A stretch of 29,811 nucleotides of DNA from TMP-24 sp031376305 (GTDB lineage: Bacteria > Pseudomonadota > Alphaproteobacteria > Rhodobacterales > Rhodobacteraceae), in NCBI GenBank assembly GCA_031376305.1, contig JANMDM010000241.1, forward strand, positions 1 to 29,811, in the 5' to 3' direction. Below the pieces are notes generated by a model. The model was not told where the DNA came from. It searched no databases and saw nothing but the letters and a program-made list of their open reading frames with translations. The translations under genes and the position numbers were made by a program. Shown piece by piece: positions 22,794-29,811 of this stretch. Every line of letters begins with the position of its first letter. The stretch's first letter is position 1.

Positions 22794-24023
22794 ATGTCGA
22801 GCATTCTGACAAACACCAGCTCCATGGTCGCCCTGCAAACCCTGCGTGGCGTGAACATGAACCTGAACAAAACCCAGAACGAAATTTCGACCGGAAAATC
22901 GGTCGCGTCCGCCAGCGACAACTCAGCCGTCTGGGCAATTTCGAAGGTCATGGAAGCCGACGTCAAGGGCTTCAAAGGCATTTCCGACAGCCTTTCACTG
23001 GGCGAATCCACCGTAGCTCTGGGAAAGCAGGCGGCAGAAACCGTGACTGACCTTCTGACCGAGATCAAAGGCCGGATCGTTGCCGCCCAGGAAAGCAACG
23101 TCGACCGCACCAAAATTCAGACCGACATTGGCGTGCTGCGCTCGCAGATCAACACCGTGGTTGGCGCGGCACAGTTGAACGGCCTCAATCTGGTCGATGG
23201 CTCAAACTCCACCGTCAACGTGTTGGCGTCCCTTGATCGTAACGCCGCGGGTACGGTCACGACCTCGTCGATCGCCGTTACCGCCCAGAACCTTTCAACC
23301 GGAGCTTATGCCGCCAAAAACGTCCTGACCGGCTCAGGTGGCGTGTCAACCGACGGCGACACAGCGGGCTTCCAACTTAACAAAGCCTCCGGGTCGGGCA
23401 CGATTGTCATTGCCGCCGCCGGTGCCAACGCCTTTGCGGCGGGCGACTCGCTCAGCATCTCGATCGGTGGCAAAACCGCGACTTATACCGTCAGCGCTTC
23501 TGATGTGGCCTCGACCACACCATCCGATCTTGTTGCGGTCGGGCTGAAGAACTCGATCGATGCCATGGGAATCACCGGGTTGAAAGTTGATTATGACAGC
23601 GGCACCGCAGGTACGCTGGCCTTCTCGACCGGCGCTGGTGTGAACGCCGCTACCAAGGATCTGACGGTCAGCGCCCAGTTCAAGAATGCAGGCTCTGGCG
23701 GCCTTTCCGCGCTTTCCGCCATTAATGTCTCGACTGTCAACGGCGCCTCGGCGGCTCTGGGGAACATTGAAACGCTGATCCAGACCGGGATCAATGCCGC
23801 TGCCGAATTCGGCTCAGCGCAAAAACGGATCGGTATCCAGAACACCTTCGTGCACAAGCTGTCGGACTCGCTTAAGGCCGGTATCGGCTCGCTGGTGGAT
23901 GCCGATATGGAAGAAGCATCCGCGCGCTTGCAGGCGCTTCAGGTGCAACAACAATTGGGCATCCAGTCTTTGTCGATTGCCAACCAGGCGCCGCAGAGCA
24001 TCCTGTCGCTCTTCCGCGGATAA
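22794..24023 (+). CDS. fliC: Flagellin
   Basis: The 409-residue filament subunit shows the conserved N-terminal D0/D1 region (MSSILTNTSSMVALQTLRGV, then ISTGKSVASASDNSAVWAIS) and the C-terminal D1/D0 region (RIGIQNTFVHKLSDSLKAGI, DADMEEASARLQALQVQQQL, ending SILSLFRG). The middle (about 150-320) is Ala/Gly/Ser/Thr-rich and variable, and there is no cysteine. I chose the ATG at 22794, with GAAGGAA seven nucleotides upstream; an in-frame ATG at 22728 would add an unrelated head. The protein is exported by the flagellar type III system. It is followed by two hairpins and then flaF-flbT, its regulators. The symbol fliC is used generically; flaA or fljK may be preferred in related species. Confidence 0.97.
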   Translation: MSSILTNTSSMVALQTLRGVNMNLNKTQNEISTGKSVASASDNSAVWAISKVMEADVKGFKGISDSLSLGESTVALGKQAAETVTDLLTEIKGRIVAAQESNVDRTKIQTDIGVLRSQINTVVGAAQLNGLNLVDGSNSTVNVLASLDRNAAGTVTTSSIAVTAQNLSTGAYAAKNVLTGSGGVSTDGDTAGFQLNKASGSGTIVIAAAGANAFAAGDSLSISIGGKTATYTVSASDVASTTPSDLVAVGLKNSIDAMGITGLKVDYDSGTAGTLAFSTGAGVNAATKDLTVSAQFKNAGSGGLSALSAINVSTVNGASAALGNIETLIQTGINAAAEFGSAQKRIGIQNTFVHKLSDSLKAGIGSLVDADMEEASARLQALQVQQQLGIQSLSIANQAPQSILSLFRG

Positions 24024-24030
24024 TTTTATC

Positions 24031-24075
24031 GGGGTGCCCTTGTCGGGCGCCCCGGACCACCGCGGCAAAGCCGCG
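24031..24075 (+). terminator. Two tandem hairpins after flagellin
   Basis: GGGGTGCCC-TTGTC-GGGCGCCCC (24031-24053, 9 bp with one G-U pair) is followed by CGCGGC-AAA-GCCGCG (24061-24075). The first begins 8 nt after the flagellin stop codon. No T-run follows either, so they more likely protect the 3' end of flagellin mRNA or reduce read-through into flaF than stop it completely. Confidence 0.45.
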
Positions 24076-24107
24076 CGTTGAAATGACAGCCATTGGAAGG
24101 TTCCGAA

Positions 24108-24485
24108 GTGACCGCACAGATCCTGGCCCGGACGGCCTATGCCAGCCCAGCCGCGCCCACCCGAACGGCGCGCAGCCTCGAGTACGACGCGTTTGCCCGC
24201 GTCACCCACCGCCTCAAATCCGCGATCGCGGTCGGGCATGGTGGCTTCACCACTCTGGTGCATGCGCTTCATGACAATCGGAGCCTGTGGACAACCCTCG
24301 CCGCCGATGTTGCCGATGCCGACAACGGCCTGCCGCAAGCCCTGCGCGCGCAAATCTTCTACCTGTCGGAATTCACCCGCCAGCATTCCGGCAAAGTTCT
24401 GACAGGCACGGCCAAAGCCGACATCTTGGTCGAAATCAACACCGCCCTGATGCGCGGCCTGCGACATGAGGAGGATCACAGATGA
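24108..24485 (+). CDS. flaF: Flagellar biosynthesis regulator FlaF
   Basis: The 125-residue protein fits the FlaF family: ARTAYASPAAPTRTARSLEY at the start, AFARVTHRLKSA, then NRSLWTTLAADVADADNGLP, and LRAQIFYLSEFTRQHSGKVL. In Caulobacter FlaF promotes flagellin production and counteracts FlbT. I chose the GTG at 24108, which has GGAAGG seven nucleotides upstream; TTG at 24093 would place the ribosome-binding site inside the gene. The stop codon overlaps the flbT ATG (ATGA), so the pair is translationally coupled. Confidence 0.92.
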   Translation: MTAQILARTAYASPAAPTRTARSLEYDAFARVTHRLKSAIAVGHGGFTTLVHALHDNRSLWTTLAADVADADNGLPQALRAQIFYLSEFTRQHSGKVLTGTAKADILVEINTALMRGLRHEEDHR

Positions 24486-24886
24486 GCGGTCTGGTCCTGA
24501 AACTGGCCCCGCATGAACGGGTGCTGATCAACGGTGCCGTCATCGAAAACGGCGACAAGCGCTCGCGTTTGGCAATCATGACACCGAATGCCAATATCCT
24601 GCGCCTGCGCGACGCCATTCACCCCGAAGAGGTTAACACCCCTGTCCGCCGTGTCTGCTATATCGCGCAGATGGTCCTGTCCGGCGACGCCAAACCTGCC
24701 GAGGCCAAGATCCAGATGATGCGCGGCGTCGAACAACTCAGTCAGGCGCTGACCGATCATGACAGCCGCGCGCAGCTTTCCGCGGCGACCGAAGCCCTGC
24801 TGGACGATCAGTTCTACCAAGCCCTCAAAGCCCTGCGCGCCCTTTTGCCAAGGGAGGCGCGGCTGCTGGCGGCCGCCCGCTTATGA
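24482..24886 (+). CDS. flbT: Flagellin mRNA regulator FlbT
   Basis: The 134-residue cytoplasmic protein matches FlbT: LVLKLAPHERVLINGAVIEN at the start, then IMTPNANILRLRDAIHPEEV, VRRVCYIAQMVLSGD and LLDDQFYQALKALRAL. In Caulobacter FlbT associates with the 5' leader of the fljK flagellin transcript and limits its translation and stability until the hook is complete; the flagellin leader here (22709-22776) is a candidate target. It overlaps flaF upstream and the DUF1217 gene downstream by 4 nt each, so all three are coupled. Confidence 0.95.
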   Translation: MSGLVLKLAPHERVLINGAVIENGDKRSRLAIMTPNANILRLRDAIHPEEVNTPVRRVCYIAQMVLSGDAKPAEAKIQMMRGVEQLSQALTDHDSRAQLSAATEALLDDQFYQALKALRALLPREARLLAAARL

Positions 24887-25704
24887 GCTTTGCGCCGGTT
24901 GTCCCGACGGGTGGCTTTTCCGGCTGGGCCTTCTTGAACCGGACGATGGCCGCGCAAAAAAAAGCCTTCGCCGCAGATGCGGAGCTGCAACGGGACGAGG
25001 CAAATTTTCGCCAGAATATCGGCAAGATCGACACTGCAGAAAAACTCGTGGGCGACCGTCGGCTGCTATCGGTCGCCCTTTCCGCCTACGGGCTTGAGGG
25101 CGATCTCAACAATAAATATTTCCTCAGGAAAATTCTCGAAGACGGCACCCTGAAACCGGATGCTTTGGGACATAAGCTTGCCGATAAGCGCTATCTGGAA
25201 TTCTCGAAGGCCTTTGGATTTGGCGACTTTCCAATTCCCAACACCGCCAAATCCGATTTCGCCGACAAAATCCTGAAAGCCTATGAGGCGCGCAAATTCG
25301 AAACTGCCGTGGGCCAGCAAAATGGCGACATGCGGCTGGCGCTGAACGCGCAACGGGAACTTCCTGTGATTGCCAAGCGCAATATTTCTGCGACGACGCA
25401 ATGGCTGACGGCGCTGGGGTCACCACCGCTGCGCACGGTCTTGCAAACTGCTTTCGGTTTGCCAAACAGCTTTGCCGGTCTTGATCTCGACAAACAGCTG
25501 GTTGTGCTGAAGGACCGCGCGGAAAAACTTATCGGCAGCCCCGATGTGGCACAGTTCTCCGATCCGGCAAAAATGGAAAAGCTGGTGCGGCTGTTCCTGA
25601 TCCGCTCGCAGTCACAACAATCCGGCTCCGGCACGACCACAGCTGCTTTGACGCTGCTACAAAACCCAGGCGGATCCCAAGGGCTGCTGGGCCGCTACGT
25701 CTAG
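24883..25704 (+). CDS. DUF1217 flagellar-cluster protein of unknown function
   Basis: The 273-residue protein is soluble-looking, without a signal peptide. It is rich in helices and carries DUF1217 features: GWAFLNRTMAAQKKAFAAD and FRQNIGKIDTAEKLVGDRRL near the start, LSAYGLEGDLNNKYFLRKIL, and YLEFSKAFGFGD. The C-terminal third has QWLTALGSPPLRTVLQTAFG and a GSQGLLGRYV tail. It has no known reaction. The start overlaps the flbT stop codon (ATGA), so it is made together with FlaF and FlbT, and it ends on a shared CTAG with fliI. The context points to a flagellar assembly or structural role. DUF1217 proteins occur next to flagellar genes in other alphaproteobacteria, from general knowledge. Confidence 0.82.
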   Translation: MSFAPVVPTGGFSGWAFLNRTMAAQKKAFAADAELQRDEANFRQNIGKIDTAEKLVGDRRLLSVALSAYGLEGDLNNKYFLRKILEDGTLKPDALGHKLADKRYLEFSKAFGFGDFPIPNTAKSDFADKILKAYEARKFETAVGQQNGDMRLALNAQRELPVIAKRNISATTQWLTALGSPPLRTVLQTAFGLPNSFAGLDLDKQLVVLKDRAEKLIGSPDVAQFSDPAKMEKLVRLFLIRSQSQQSGSGTTTAALTLLQNPGGSQGLLGRYV

Positions 25705-27038
25705 CCTCTACCCGCGGGGTGGGACGCGCGCGCCAGTATGTCTGCCAGACGCGCAAAACTTGCGCTGCGCCCCTCTGGCTCAGCCTCAGCCAAAAAGCCA
25801 TCCAATGCGGGCCAAACCCGGATCGCCGCATCAATCAGCGCATCGCTGCCGGCCGTGTAAAGCCCCGCCTGAATCATCATCTCCGCCCGGTCATAGGCCC
25901 CCAGCAATCGCCTGGCGTCGGCAATCAGGATATTCTCCGCCTCGCTCGCGGCCCAAGGCAAAGACCGTGACACCGACCGCAGCAGATTGATCGCCGGATA
26001 GCGCCCGCGTTCGGCGATATCGCGGTCCATCACCACATGGCCATCCAGCACACCGCGCAGGATGTCGGCCACCGGCTCATCCATGTCCGACCCCGCCACC
26101 AGCACCGAAAACACCGCCGTAATATCGCCCGCGCCCTCTGTTCCCGGCCCGGCGCGTTCCGCCAGCGACATGATCATATGTGCCGTCGAGGGCGGATACC
26201 CCCGCAAAGACGGAGGCTCGCCCGCCGCCAGCGCCACTTCGCGGTGGGCCTCGGCCAGTCGGGTCACGGAATCGGCCAGAAACAACACCTGCCGCCCCTG
26301 ATCGCGGAAATATTCCGCCGCCGCCATCGCCGCCCAGGCGCACCGCCGCCGCACCAGCGGCGATTGATCCGATGTGGCGGCGATGATGACGCTGCGCGCC
26401 ATGCCGTCCGGCCCGAGCACATCTTCGGCGAATTCGCGCAGTTCCCGCCCCCGCTCACCGATGAGCGCAATCACCGTCACATCTGCTTCGACATGCCGCG
26501 CAAGCGTCGCGAGCAACGAAGATTTACCAACTCCGGACCCAGCGAACAACCCGATCCTTTGCCCGCGCACCAAGGGAAGCAGCGTGTTGAACACCCGCAT
26601 CCCGGTTTCCAGCCTGGCGCCCAGCCGCTTGCGCGCAGCGGCAGGCGGCGGTGGCGCCCGCAAAACCCGCGCCAACCCGCCCTGCATCAACGGCCGCCCG
26701 TCGATGGGTTGCCCGAACGGGTCGATGATCCGGCCGATCCAGCCGTCATGGGGTGCAATCGCACCCGTATTCACCAATTCCACCGCGTCACCCAACCGCA
26801 CACCCTCTGGTGCTTGATCGGTCAGCACCCCGGCACCCGTGCCATCCAGCACCACAATTTCCCCGCCAAAAGCGGTGCCCGAACCGGCGATGGATACGCG
26901 GTCGCCGATCCGCCAGTCCCGCCCGGTTCCGGTGATCCTCAGCAAACCGCGTCCCACCTCCGAGACGCGCGCCAAAGCATGTGCAGCCTGACATCCGGCG
27001 ATTTCCGCCCTCAGCATCTCAAGCGCCGAATGGGGCAT
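25701..27038 (-). CDS. fliI: Flagellar export ATPase FliI
   Basis: The 445-residue ATPase powers or assists the flagellar type III export apparatus. It is an F1-ATPase-beta-like protein: N-terminal barrel region (LLRITGTGRDWRIGDRVSIA), RIIDPFGQPIDGRPL, Walker A GSGVGKSS, ALIGERGRELREFAED, Walker B LFLADSVTRLAEAHREVAL, and ERAGPGTEGAGDITAVFSVL. I chose the ATG at 27038, with AAGGAG seven nucleotides upstream; the open frame extends 58 codons further back into the divergent flgB region without family similarity. It is convergent with the DUF1217 gene, the two stop codons sharing CTAG, and divergent from flgB. Confidence 0.96.
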   Translation of the reverse strand: MPHSALEMLRAEIAGCQAAHALARVSEVGRGLLRITGTGRDWRIGDRVSIAGSGTAFGGEIVVLDGTGAGVLTDQAPEGVRLGDAVELVNTGAIAPHDGWIGRIIDPFGQPIDGRPLMQGGLARVLRAPPPPAAARKRLGARLETGMRVFNTLLPLVRGQRIGLFAGSGVGKSSLLATLARHVEADVTVIALIGERGRELREFAEDVLGPDGMARSVIIAATSDQSPLVRRRCAWAAMAAAEYFRDQGRQVLFLADSVTRLAEAHREVALAAGEPPSLRGYPPSTAHMIMSLAERAGPGTEGAGDITAVFSVLVAGSDMDEPVADILRGVLDGHVVMDRDIAERGRYPAINLLRSVSRSLPWAASEAENILIADARRLLGAYDRAEMMIQAGLYTAGSDALIDAAIRVWPALDGFLAEAEPEGRSASFARLADILARASHPAGRG

Positions 27039-27084
27039 TCTGCTCTCCTTTTGTTCCTCATTACTGTTTCTAAAGGAATCGGAG

Positions 27085-27099
27085 TTAAGGCTTGATTGA
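27085..27099 (+). promoter_or_regulatory. TTAA-N7-TTGA, possible CtrA-like site (fliI/flgB intergenic)
   Basis: TTAA (27085-27088) and TTGA (27096-27099) have the CtrA 11-nt period with one mismatch in the second half. The site lies in the 82-nt divergent gap, 22 nt before the flgB ATG, and could affect fliI or flgB. Binding is not shown. Confidence 0.28.
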
Positions 27100-27120
27100 A
27101 AGCTCGGAGGAGAAGCCCCG

Positions 27121-27507
27121 ATGTTCGAAAAACCTGAGATTATGGGGATGGCTGCGGCGATGGCTGCCAATGCCTCGGCCCGTATGTCAGCGATTGCGCA
27201 GAATGTGGCCAATGCCGATACGCCCGGCTACCGGGCGAAAGATGCCGCGAATTTTGGCGAGACGTATCGTGCGGCGTCCGATTTCCAGATGAAAGCGACC
27301 CGCAAGGGCCATCTCGGAGCCGCTTCAACAGGTGCCGATGACGGGCTTTCCACCCGCCCCGGCGGCCATCTTTCCCCCAATGGCAACAACGTCTCGCTTG
27401 AGGGTGAGATGATGCGCGCCGCCAGCGTCCGTCAGGATCATGACACGGCGCTGACCATCTACAAGACATCGCTCAACATCCTGCGCGCCAGTATTGGCCG
27501 CCGGTAA
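27121..27507 (+). CDS. flgB: Flagellar proximal-rod protein FlgB
   Basis: The 128-residue rod protein carries the flagellar basal-body rod motif in the form AIAQNVANADTPGYRAKD (about 25-42) and a C-terminal helix with DHDTALTIYKTSLNILRASI. Rod proteins are exported by the flagellar type III system and polymerise in the periplasm. The ATG at 27121 is preceded by GGAGGAG, a strong ribosome-binding site. It heads the operon flgB-flgC-fliE-fliQ-flgF-flgG, divergent from fliI. Confidence 0.95.
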   Translation: MFEKPEIMGMAAAMAANASARMSAIAQNVANADTPGYRAKDAANFGETYRAASDFQMKATRKGHLGAASTGADDGLSTRPGGHLSPNGNNVSLEGEMMRAASVRQDHDTALTIYKTSLNILRASIGRR

Positions 27508-27521
27508 GAATGGGGTCCCTT

Positions 27522-27914
27522 GTGAGTGATTTTCAAAACACGCTGACAGTTGCGGCATCGGGTATGGAGGCGCAGGCCATGCGGCTGCGCTATATCTCCG
27601 AGAATATCGCCAATGCCGATACGCCCGGCTACCACCGCAAGGCAGCCGCCTTCCAGGCGGAATTGGCGGGCGGGTCGACAACCGGCCGTGTCGCGCTTGG
27701 CGATGTTGAACTGGATCAGACCGACCTGACCAAGATCTACGACCCCGGCCATCCCATGGCAGATGCAACCGGGTACTACGACGGCTCCAACGTGGACATG
27801 GTCGTCGAAATTGCAGACGCGCGCGAAGCGCAGCGCAGTTATGAGGCGAACCTCAAACTGTTCGATCAGACGCGGCAAATGTCGCAAAGCCTGCTCGAAC
27901 TTCTGCGCCGATAG
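27522..27914 (+). CDS. flgC: Flagellar proximal-rod protein FlgC
   Basis: The 130-residue rod protein has the rod motif YISENIANADTPGYHRK (about 25-41) and a C-terminal rod helix (ADAREAQRSYEANLKLFDQT, QSLLELLRR). I chose the GTG at 27522: it gives the family-like N-terminus MSDFQNTLTVAASGMEAQA and GGGG lies six nucleotides upstream. An ATG at 27510, two nucleotides after flgB, is possible but would add four residues. The order flgB-flgC-fliE is conserved widely. Confidence 0.93.
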   Translation: MSDFQNTLTVAASGMEAQAMRLRYISENIANADTPGYHRKAAAFQAELAGGSTTGRVALGDVELDQTDLTKIYDPGHPMADATGYYDGSNVDMVVEIADAREAQRSYEANLKLFDQTRQMSQSLLELLRR

Positions 27915-27928
27915 AGAGGTAATCCTGA

Positions 27929-28213
27929 ATGGATGTGCGAAGCTCACTTGCCTCTCAAACCTATGCCCTGGCCCGACCGGCCACGGCGCCCGCTGCCGGT
28001 GCCGCCGGGTCTGGGTTTTCGGCCCTGGCCAGCAGTTTCGCGGAAACACTGAAAGCCGGGGAAGACACCGCAAAAGCCGCGATGACGGGTGGGGCGGACC
28101 CCCACGCGTTGGTCCAGGCGCTTGCGGCGTCAGAGCTGGCGGTCGAAACCGCGGTGACGCTGCGCGACAAAGTCGTCGAGGCCTATCAGGAAATCCTCAG
28201 GATGCCGGTGTAG
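27929..28213 (+). CDS. fliE: Flagellar hook-basal body adaptor FliE
   Basis: The 94-residue protein is the MS ring-rod adaptor. It shows the FliE pattern of a low-complexity Ala/Pro/Gly head and a conserved C-terminal helix pair: DPHALVQALAASELAVETAV, TLRDKVVEAYQEILRMPV. The final RMPV ending is a family hallmark. The ATG at 27929 has GAGAGG nine nucleotides upstream. It lies 14 nt after flgC and 3 nt before fliQ. Confidence 0.95.
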   Translation: MDVRSSLASQTYALARPATAPAAGAAGSGFSALASSFAETLKAGEDTAKAAMTGGADPHALVQALAASELAVETAVTLRDKVVEAYQEILRMPV

Positions 28214-28216
28214 ACG

Positions 28217-28483
28217 ATGGATGAGGCAGTATTCTTTGACACACTCCGCCAAGGTCTGTGGATCGCTGTGACAATATCGGCGCCCTTGCTAAGCGTGGCG
28301 CTGGTCGTGGGGGTGGTGATTGGCCTGTTTCAGGCACTGACATCCGTGCAGGAAATGACCCTGACATTTGTTCCGAAAGTTGGGGCGATGTTAGTGGTTT
28401 TCTGGGTGTCCATGACCTTCATGTCCGGCACATTGGTAGCCTTTTTCACCAACAGCATCATCCCACTGATCGCAGGAAGCTAA
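28217..28483 (+). CDS. fliQ: Flagellar export-gate subunit FliQ
   Basis: The 88-residue inner-membrane protein has two hydrophobic helices (about 15-40 and 52-75). Marks are LRQGLWIAVTISAPLLSVAL, VGVVIGLFQALTSVQEMTLT and FVPKVGAMLVVF, the typical FliQ loop and second helix. FliQ is part of the FliPQR export gate. The start codon follows the fliE stop by 3 nt; the next gene starts 1 nt after its stop codon. Other gate genes (fliP, fliR, flhA, flhB) are not in this window. Confidence 0.96.
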   Translation: MDEAVFFDTLRQGLWIAVTISAPLLSVALVVGVVIGLFQALTSVQEMTLTFVPKVGAMLVVFWVSMTFMSGTLVAFFTNSIIPLIAGS

Positions 28484-28484
28484 G

Positions 28485-29201
28485 ATGGACAACGCCGGTT
28501 ACACCACACTGAACCGCCAGTCCGGGCTGATGCGCGAAATGCAGGCGGTGGCCAACAATATCGCCAACCTCTCGACCACCGGCTTTCGCAAGGAAGGCGT
28601 GATCTTTTCCGAACATGTCGCCGATCTTGCAGGGGAGGAACCCTCGCTGTCGATGGCCATGGCAGATGGCCGCGCCATCAACCTCTCACAGGGCACGCTC
28701 CAACAAACCGGCGGCGCGTTTGATTTCGCCATCGAAGGCGACGGGTTTTTCATGATTGCCACACCCGACGGCAATCAACTGACCCGGGCCGGCGGGTTTA
28801 CCCGATCACCCGAAGGCGAGCTGGTTACCGCCGAAGGCTATCCGTTGCTCGACTCCGGCGCCGGGCCGATCACCGTCCCCCCCGACGCCGGAACCGTAAC
28901 TGTTAGCCAAGACGGAACGGTTTCGGCCAGCGGCGCCCCGATTGCGCAGCTTGGGTTGTTCTTGCCAAACGATCAAAATGATCTGATCCACGCTGGTGGC
29001 ACCCGGTTCAAAACCACTGGCGAGGTCAATCCGTTAGAGGGTGGCACAATATTTCAGGGATTTCTGGAAAACTCGAATGTAAACCCCGTAATTGAAATCA
29101 CCCGCATGATCGAAGTGCAGCGTGCCTATGAAATGGGTCAGGGCTTCCTTGATGCCGAAGATGGCCGCATTCGTTCGGTCACCCAAACCCTGTCCAGGTA
29201 A
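28485..29201 (+). CDS. flgF: Flagellar proximal-rod protein FlgF
   Basis: The 238-residue rod protein has the rod motif AVANNIANLSTTGFRKEGV (about 22-40), the central LSQGTLQQTGGAFDFAIEGD, GFFMIATPDGNQLTRAGGFT, and the C-terminal NPVIEITRMIEVQRAYEMGQ, the usual FlgF/FlgG end. Length and the divergent N-terminus separate it from FlgG, which follows. It starts 1 nt after fliQ and ends 10 nt before flgG. The protein is exported and lies between the inner rod and FlgG. Confidence 0.95.
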   Translation: MDNAGYTTLNRQSGLMREMQAVANNIANLSTTGFRKEGVIFSEHVADLAGEEPSLSMAMADGRAINLSQGTLQQTGGAFDFAIEGDGFFMIATPDGNQLTRAGGFTRSPEGELVTAEGYPLLDSGAGPITVPPDAGTVTVSQDGTVSASGAPIAQLGLFLPNDQNDLIHAGGTRFKTTGEVNPLEGGTIFQGFLENSNVNPVIEITRMIEVQRAYEMGQGFLDAEDGRIRSVTQTLSR

Positions 29202-29211
29202 GAGGTTATCC

Positions 29212-29811
29212 ATGCGCGCCCTGCAAATCGCGGCCACCGGAATGAGCGCCCAGCAAATGCGGGTCGAGGTGATTTCCAACAACCTCGCCAACATGTCGAC
29301 CACCGGCTACAACGCCCGCCGCGCCGAATTTGCGGATCTGCACTATCAACAACTGACCCCACCGGGGGCCATCAATGCCAGCAATGGAACCGTCGTGCCA
29401 ACCGGGGTTCAGATTGGCCTTGGCGTGCGCCCTGCTGCTGTTTCGATCAACGTCGCCCAAGGATCCCTGTCGGCAACCGGCGGTGATCTTGACCTGGCGA
29501 TTGAGGGGCTGGGGTATATCGAGGTCACCCTGCCGTCAGGCATCTCGGCCTATACCCGCGACGGTGCCCTGAAACGGTCCGCCGACGGCTTAATCGTAAC
29601 CTCAGACGGCTATCAGGTCGCCCCCGGCATCACCATTCCGCAGGACGCGCGCACCCTGTCGATCAATGCGACGGGCGAGGTCTACGCCTATTTCAACGAT
29701 CGGGTGGCGCCGGAACTTTTGGGCCAGATTACCCTGGCCGGTTTCACCAATGAAAAGGGCTTGCAGGCGACCGGATCGAACCTGTTTCTGGAAACCCCGG
29801 CCTCGGGATCC
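29212..29811 (+). CDS. flgG: Flagellar distal-rod protein FlgG (3' end outside window)
   Basis: The first 200 codons are present and stay open to the right edge; the family is about 260 residues. The start is MRALQIAATGMSAQQMRVEV, and the rod motif is ISNNLANMSTTGYNARRAEF (about 22-41). Central features are QGSLSATGGDLDLAIEGLGY and the ruler-type region with AYTRDGALKRSADG. The ATG at 29212 has AAGAGG seven nucleotides upstream. FlgG forms the distal rod through the peptidoglycan. The window stops on a GGATCC sequence. Confidence 0.95.
   Translation, partial: MRALQIAATGMSAQQMRVEVISNNLANMSTTGYNARRAEFADLHYQQLTPPGAINASNGTVVPTGVQIGLGVRPAAVSINVAQGSLSATGGDLDLAIEGLGYIEVTLPSGISAYTRDGALKRSADGLIVTSDGYQVAPGITIPQDARTLSINATGEVYAYFNDRVAPELLGQITLAGFTNEKGLQATGSNLFLETPASGS

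Noticed and set aside
26037..27095. 352-residue open frame antisense to fliI
   Set aside because: Arg/His/Pro-rich shadow frame; fliI is unambiguous on the other strand.

Overview
The window (29,811 nt, GC-rich) reads as ordinary chromosome of an alphaproteobacterium, most likely Rhodobacterales (Roseobacter/Rhodobacter-type). The reasons are: the block rpsT-dnaA-dnaN-recF-gyrB lies beside an enoyl-CoA hydratase gene, mutM, ubiE and ubiB; the flagellin gene is followed by flaF and flbT, a pair typical of alphaproteobacteria; and a short intergenic repeat between dnaN and recF resembles one I associate with Rhodobacterales. I see no insertion sequence, phage gene or CRISPR array, and no frame-broken gene. 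The two end genes are cut by the window edges: a TPR protein on the left and flgG on the right.

Layout. 1-3115: end of a TPR-protein gene, a secreted MuiA/DUF4139-family protein and asd. 3212-6107: a minus-strand operon running MFS transporter, GT4 glycosyltransferase, GT29 (sialyltransferase-like) protein. 6158-6234: tRNA-Pro(CGG). 6290-10938: an EamA-type exporter, gyrB, a LysE-type exporter and a VOC protein; the last two are coupled to recF. 10941-14721: recF, dnaN, dnaA (transcribed dnaA to recF). 14722-15258: a 537-nt gap without a convincing gene, holding a perfect hairpin and five GANTC sites upstream of dnaA. 15259-17310: rpsT, enoyl-CoA hydratase, mutM. 17382-19685: ubiE-ubiB, divergent from mutM. 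19693-29811: flagellar genes in four transcription units: fliK-flgD (minus), flgJ-like/flgN-like then flagellin-flaF-flbT-DUF1217 (plus), fliI (minus), and flgB-flgC-fliE-fliQ-flgF-flgG (plus).

How the genes fit together. The dnaA block covers replication initiation, the sliding clamp, recombination repair and supercoiling. UbiE and UbiB act in ubiquinone synthesis. The flagellar block supplies the proximal rod (FliE, FlgB, FlgC, FlgF) and distal rod (FlgG), an export-gate subunit (FliQ), the export ATPase (FliI), a rod-binding factor, the hook cap and hook-length proteins (FlgD, FliK), a chaperone-like protein, the filament subunit, and the flagellin-specific regulators FlaF and FlbT.

Most gene assignments are routine. 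The points most worth a second look are the GT29-like protein and its operon, the structured flagellin leader beside flbT, the 11-nt-period TTAN repeats in flagellar intergenic regions, the GANTC cluster and hairpin upstream of dnaA, and the uncharacterised DUF1217 flagellar gene. I did not find convincing evidence for a wholly new system.
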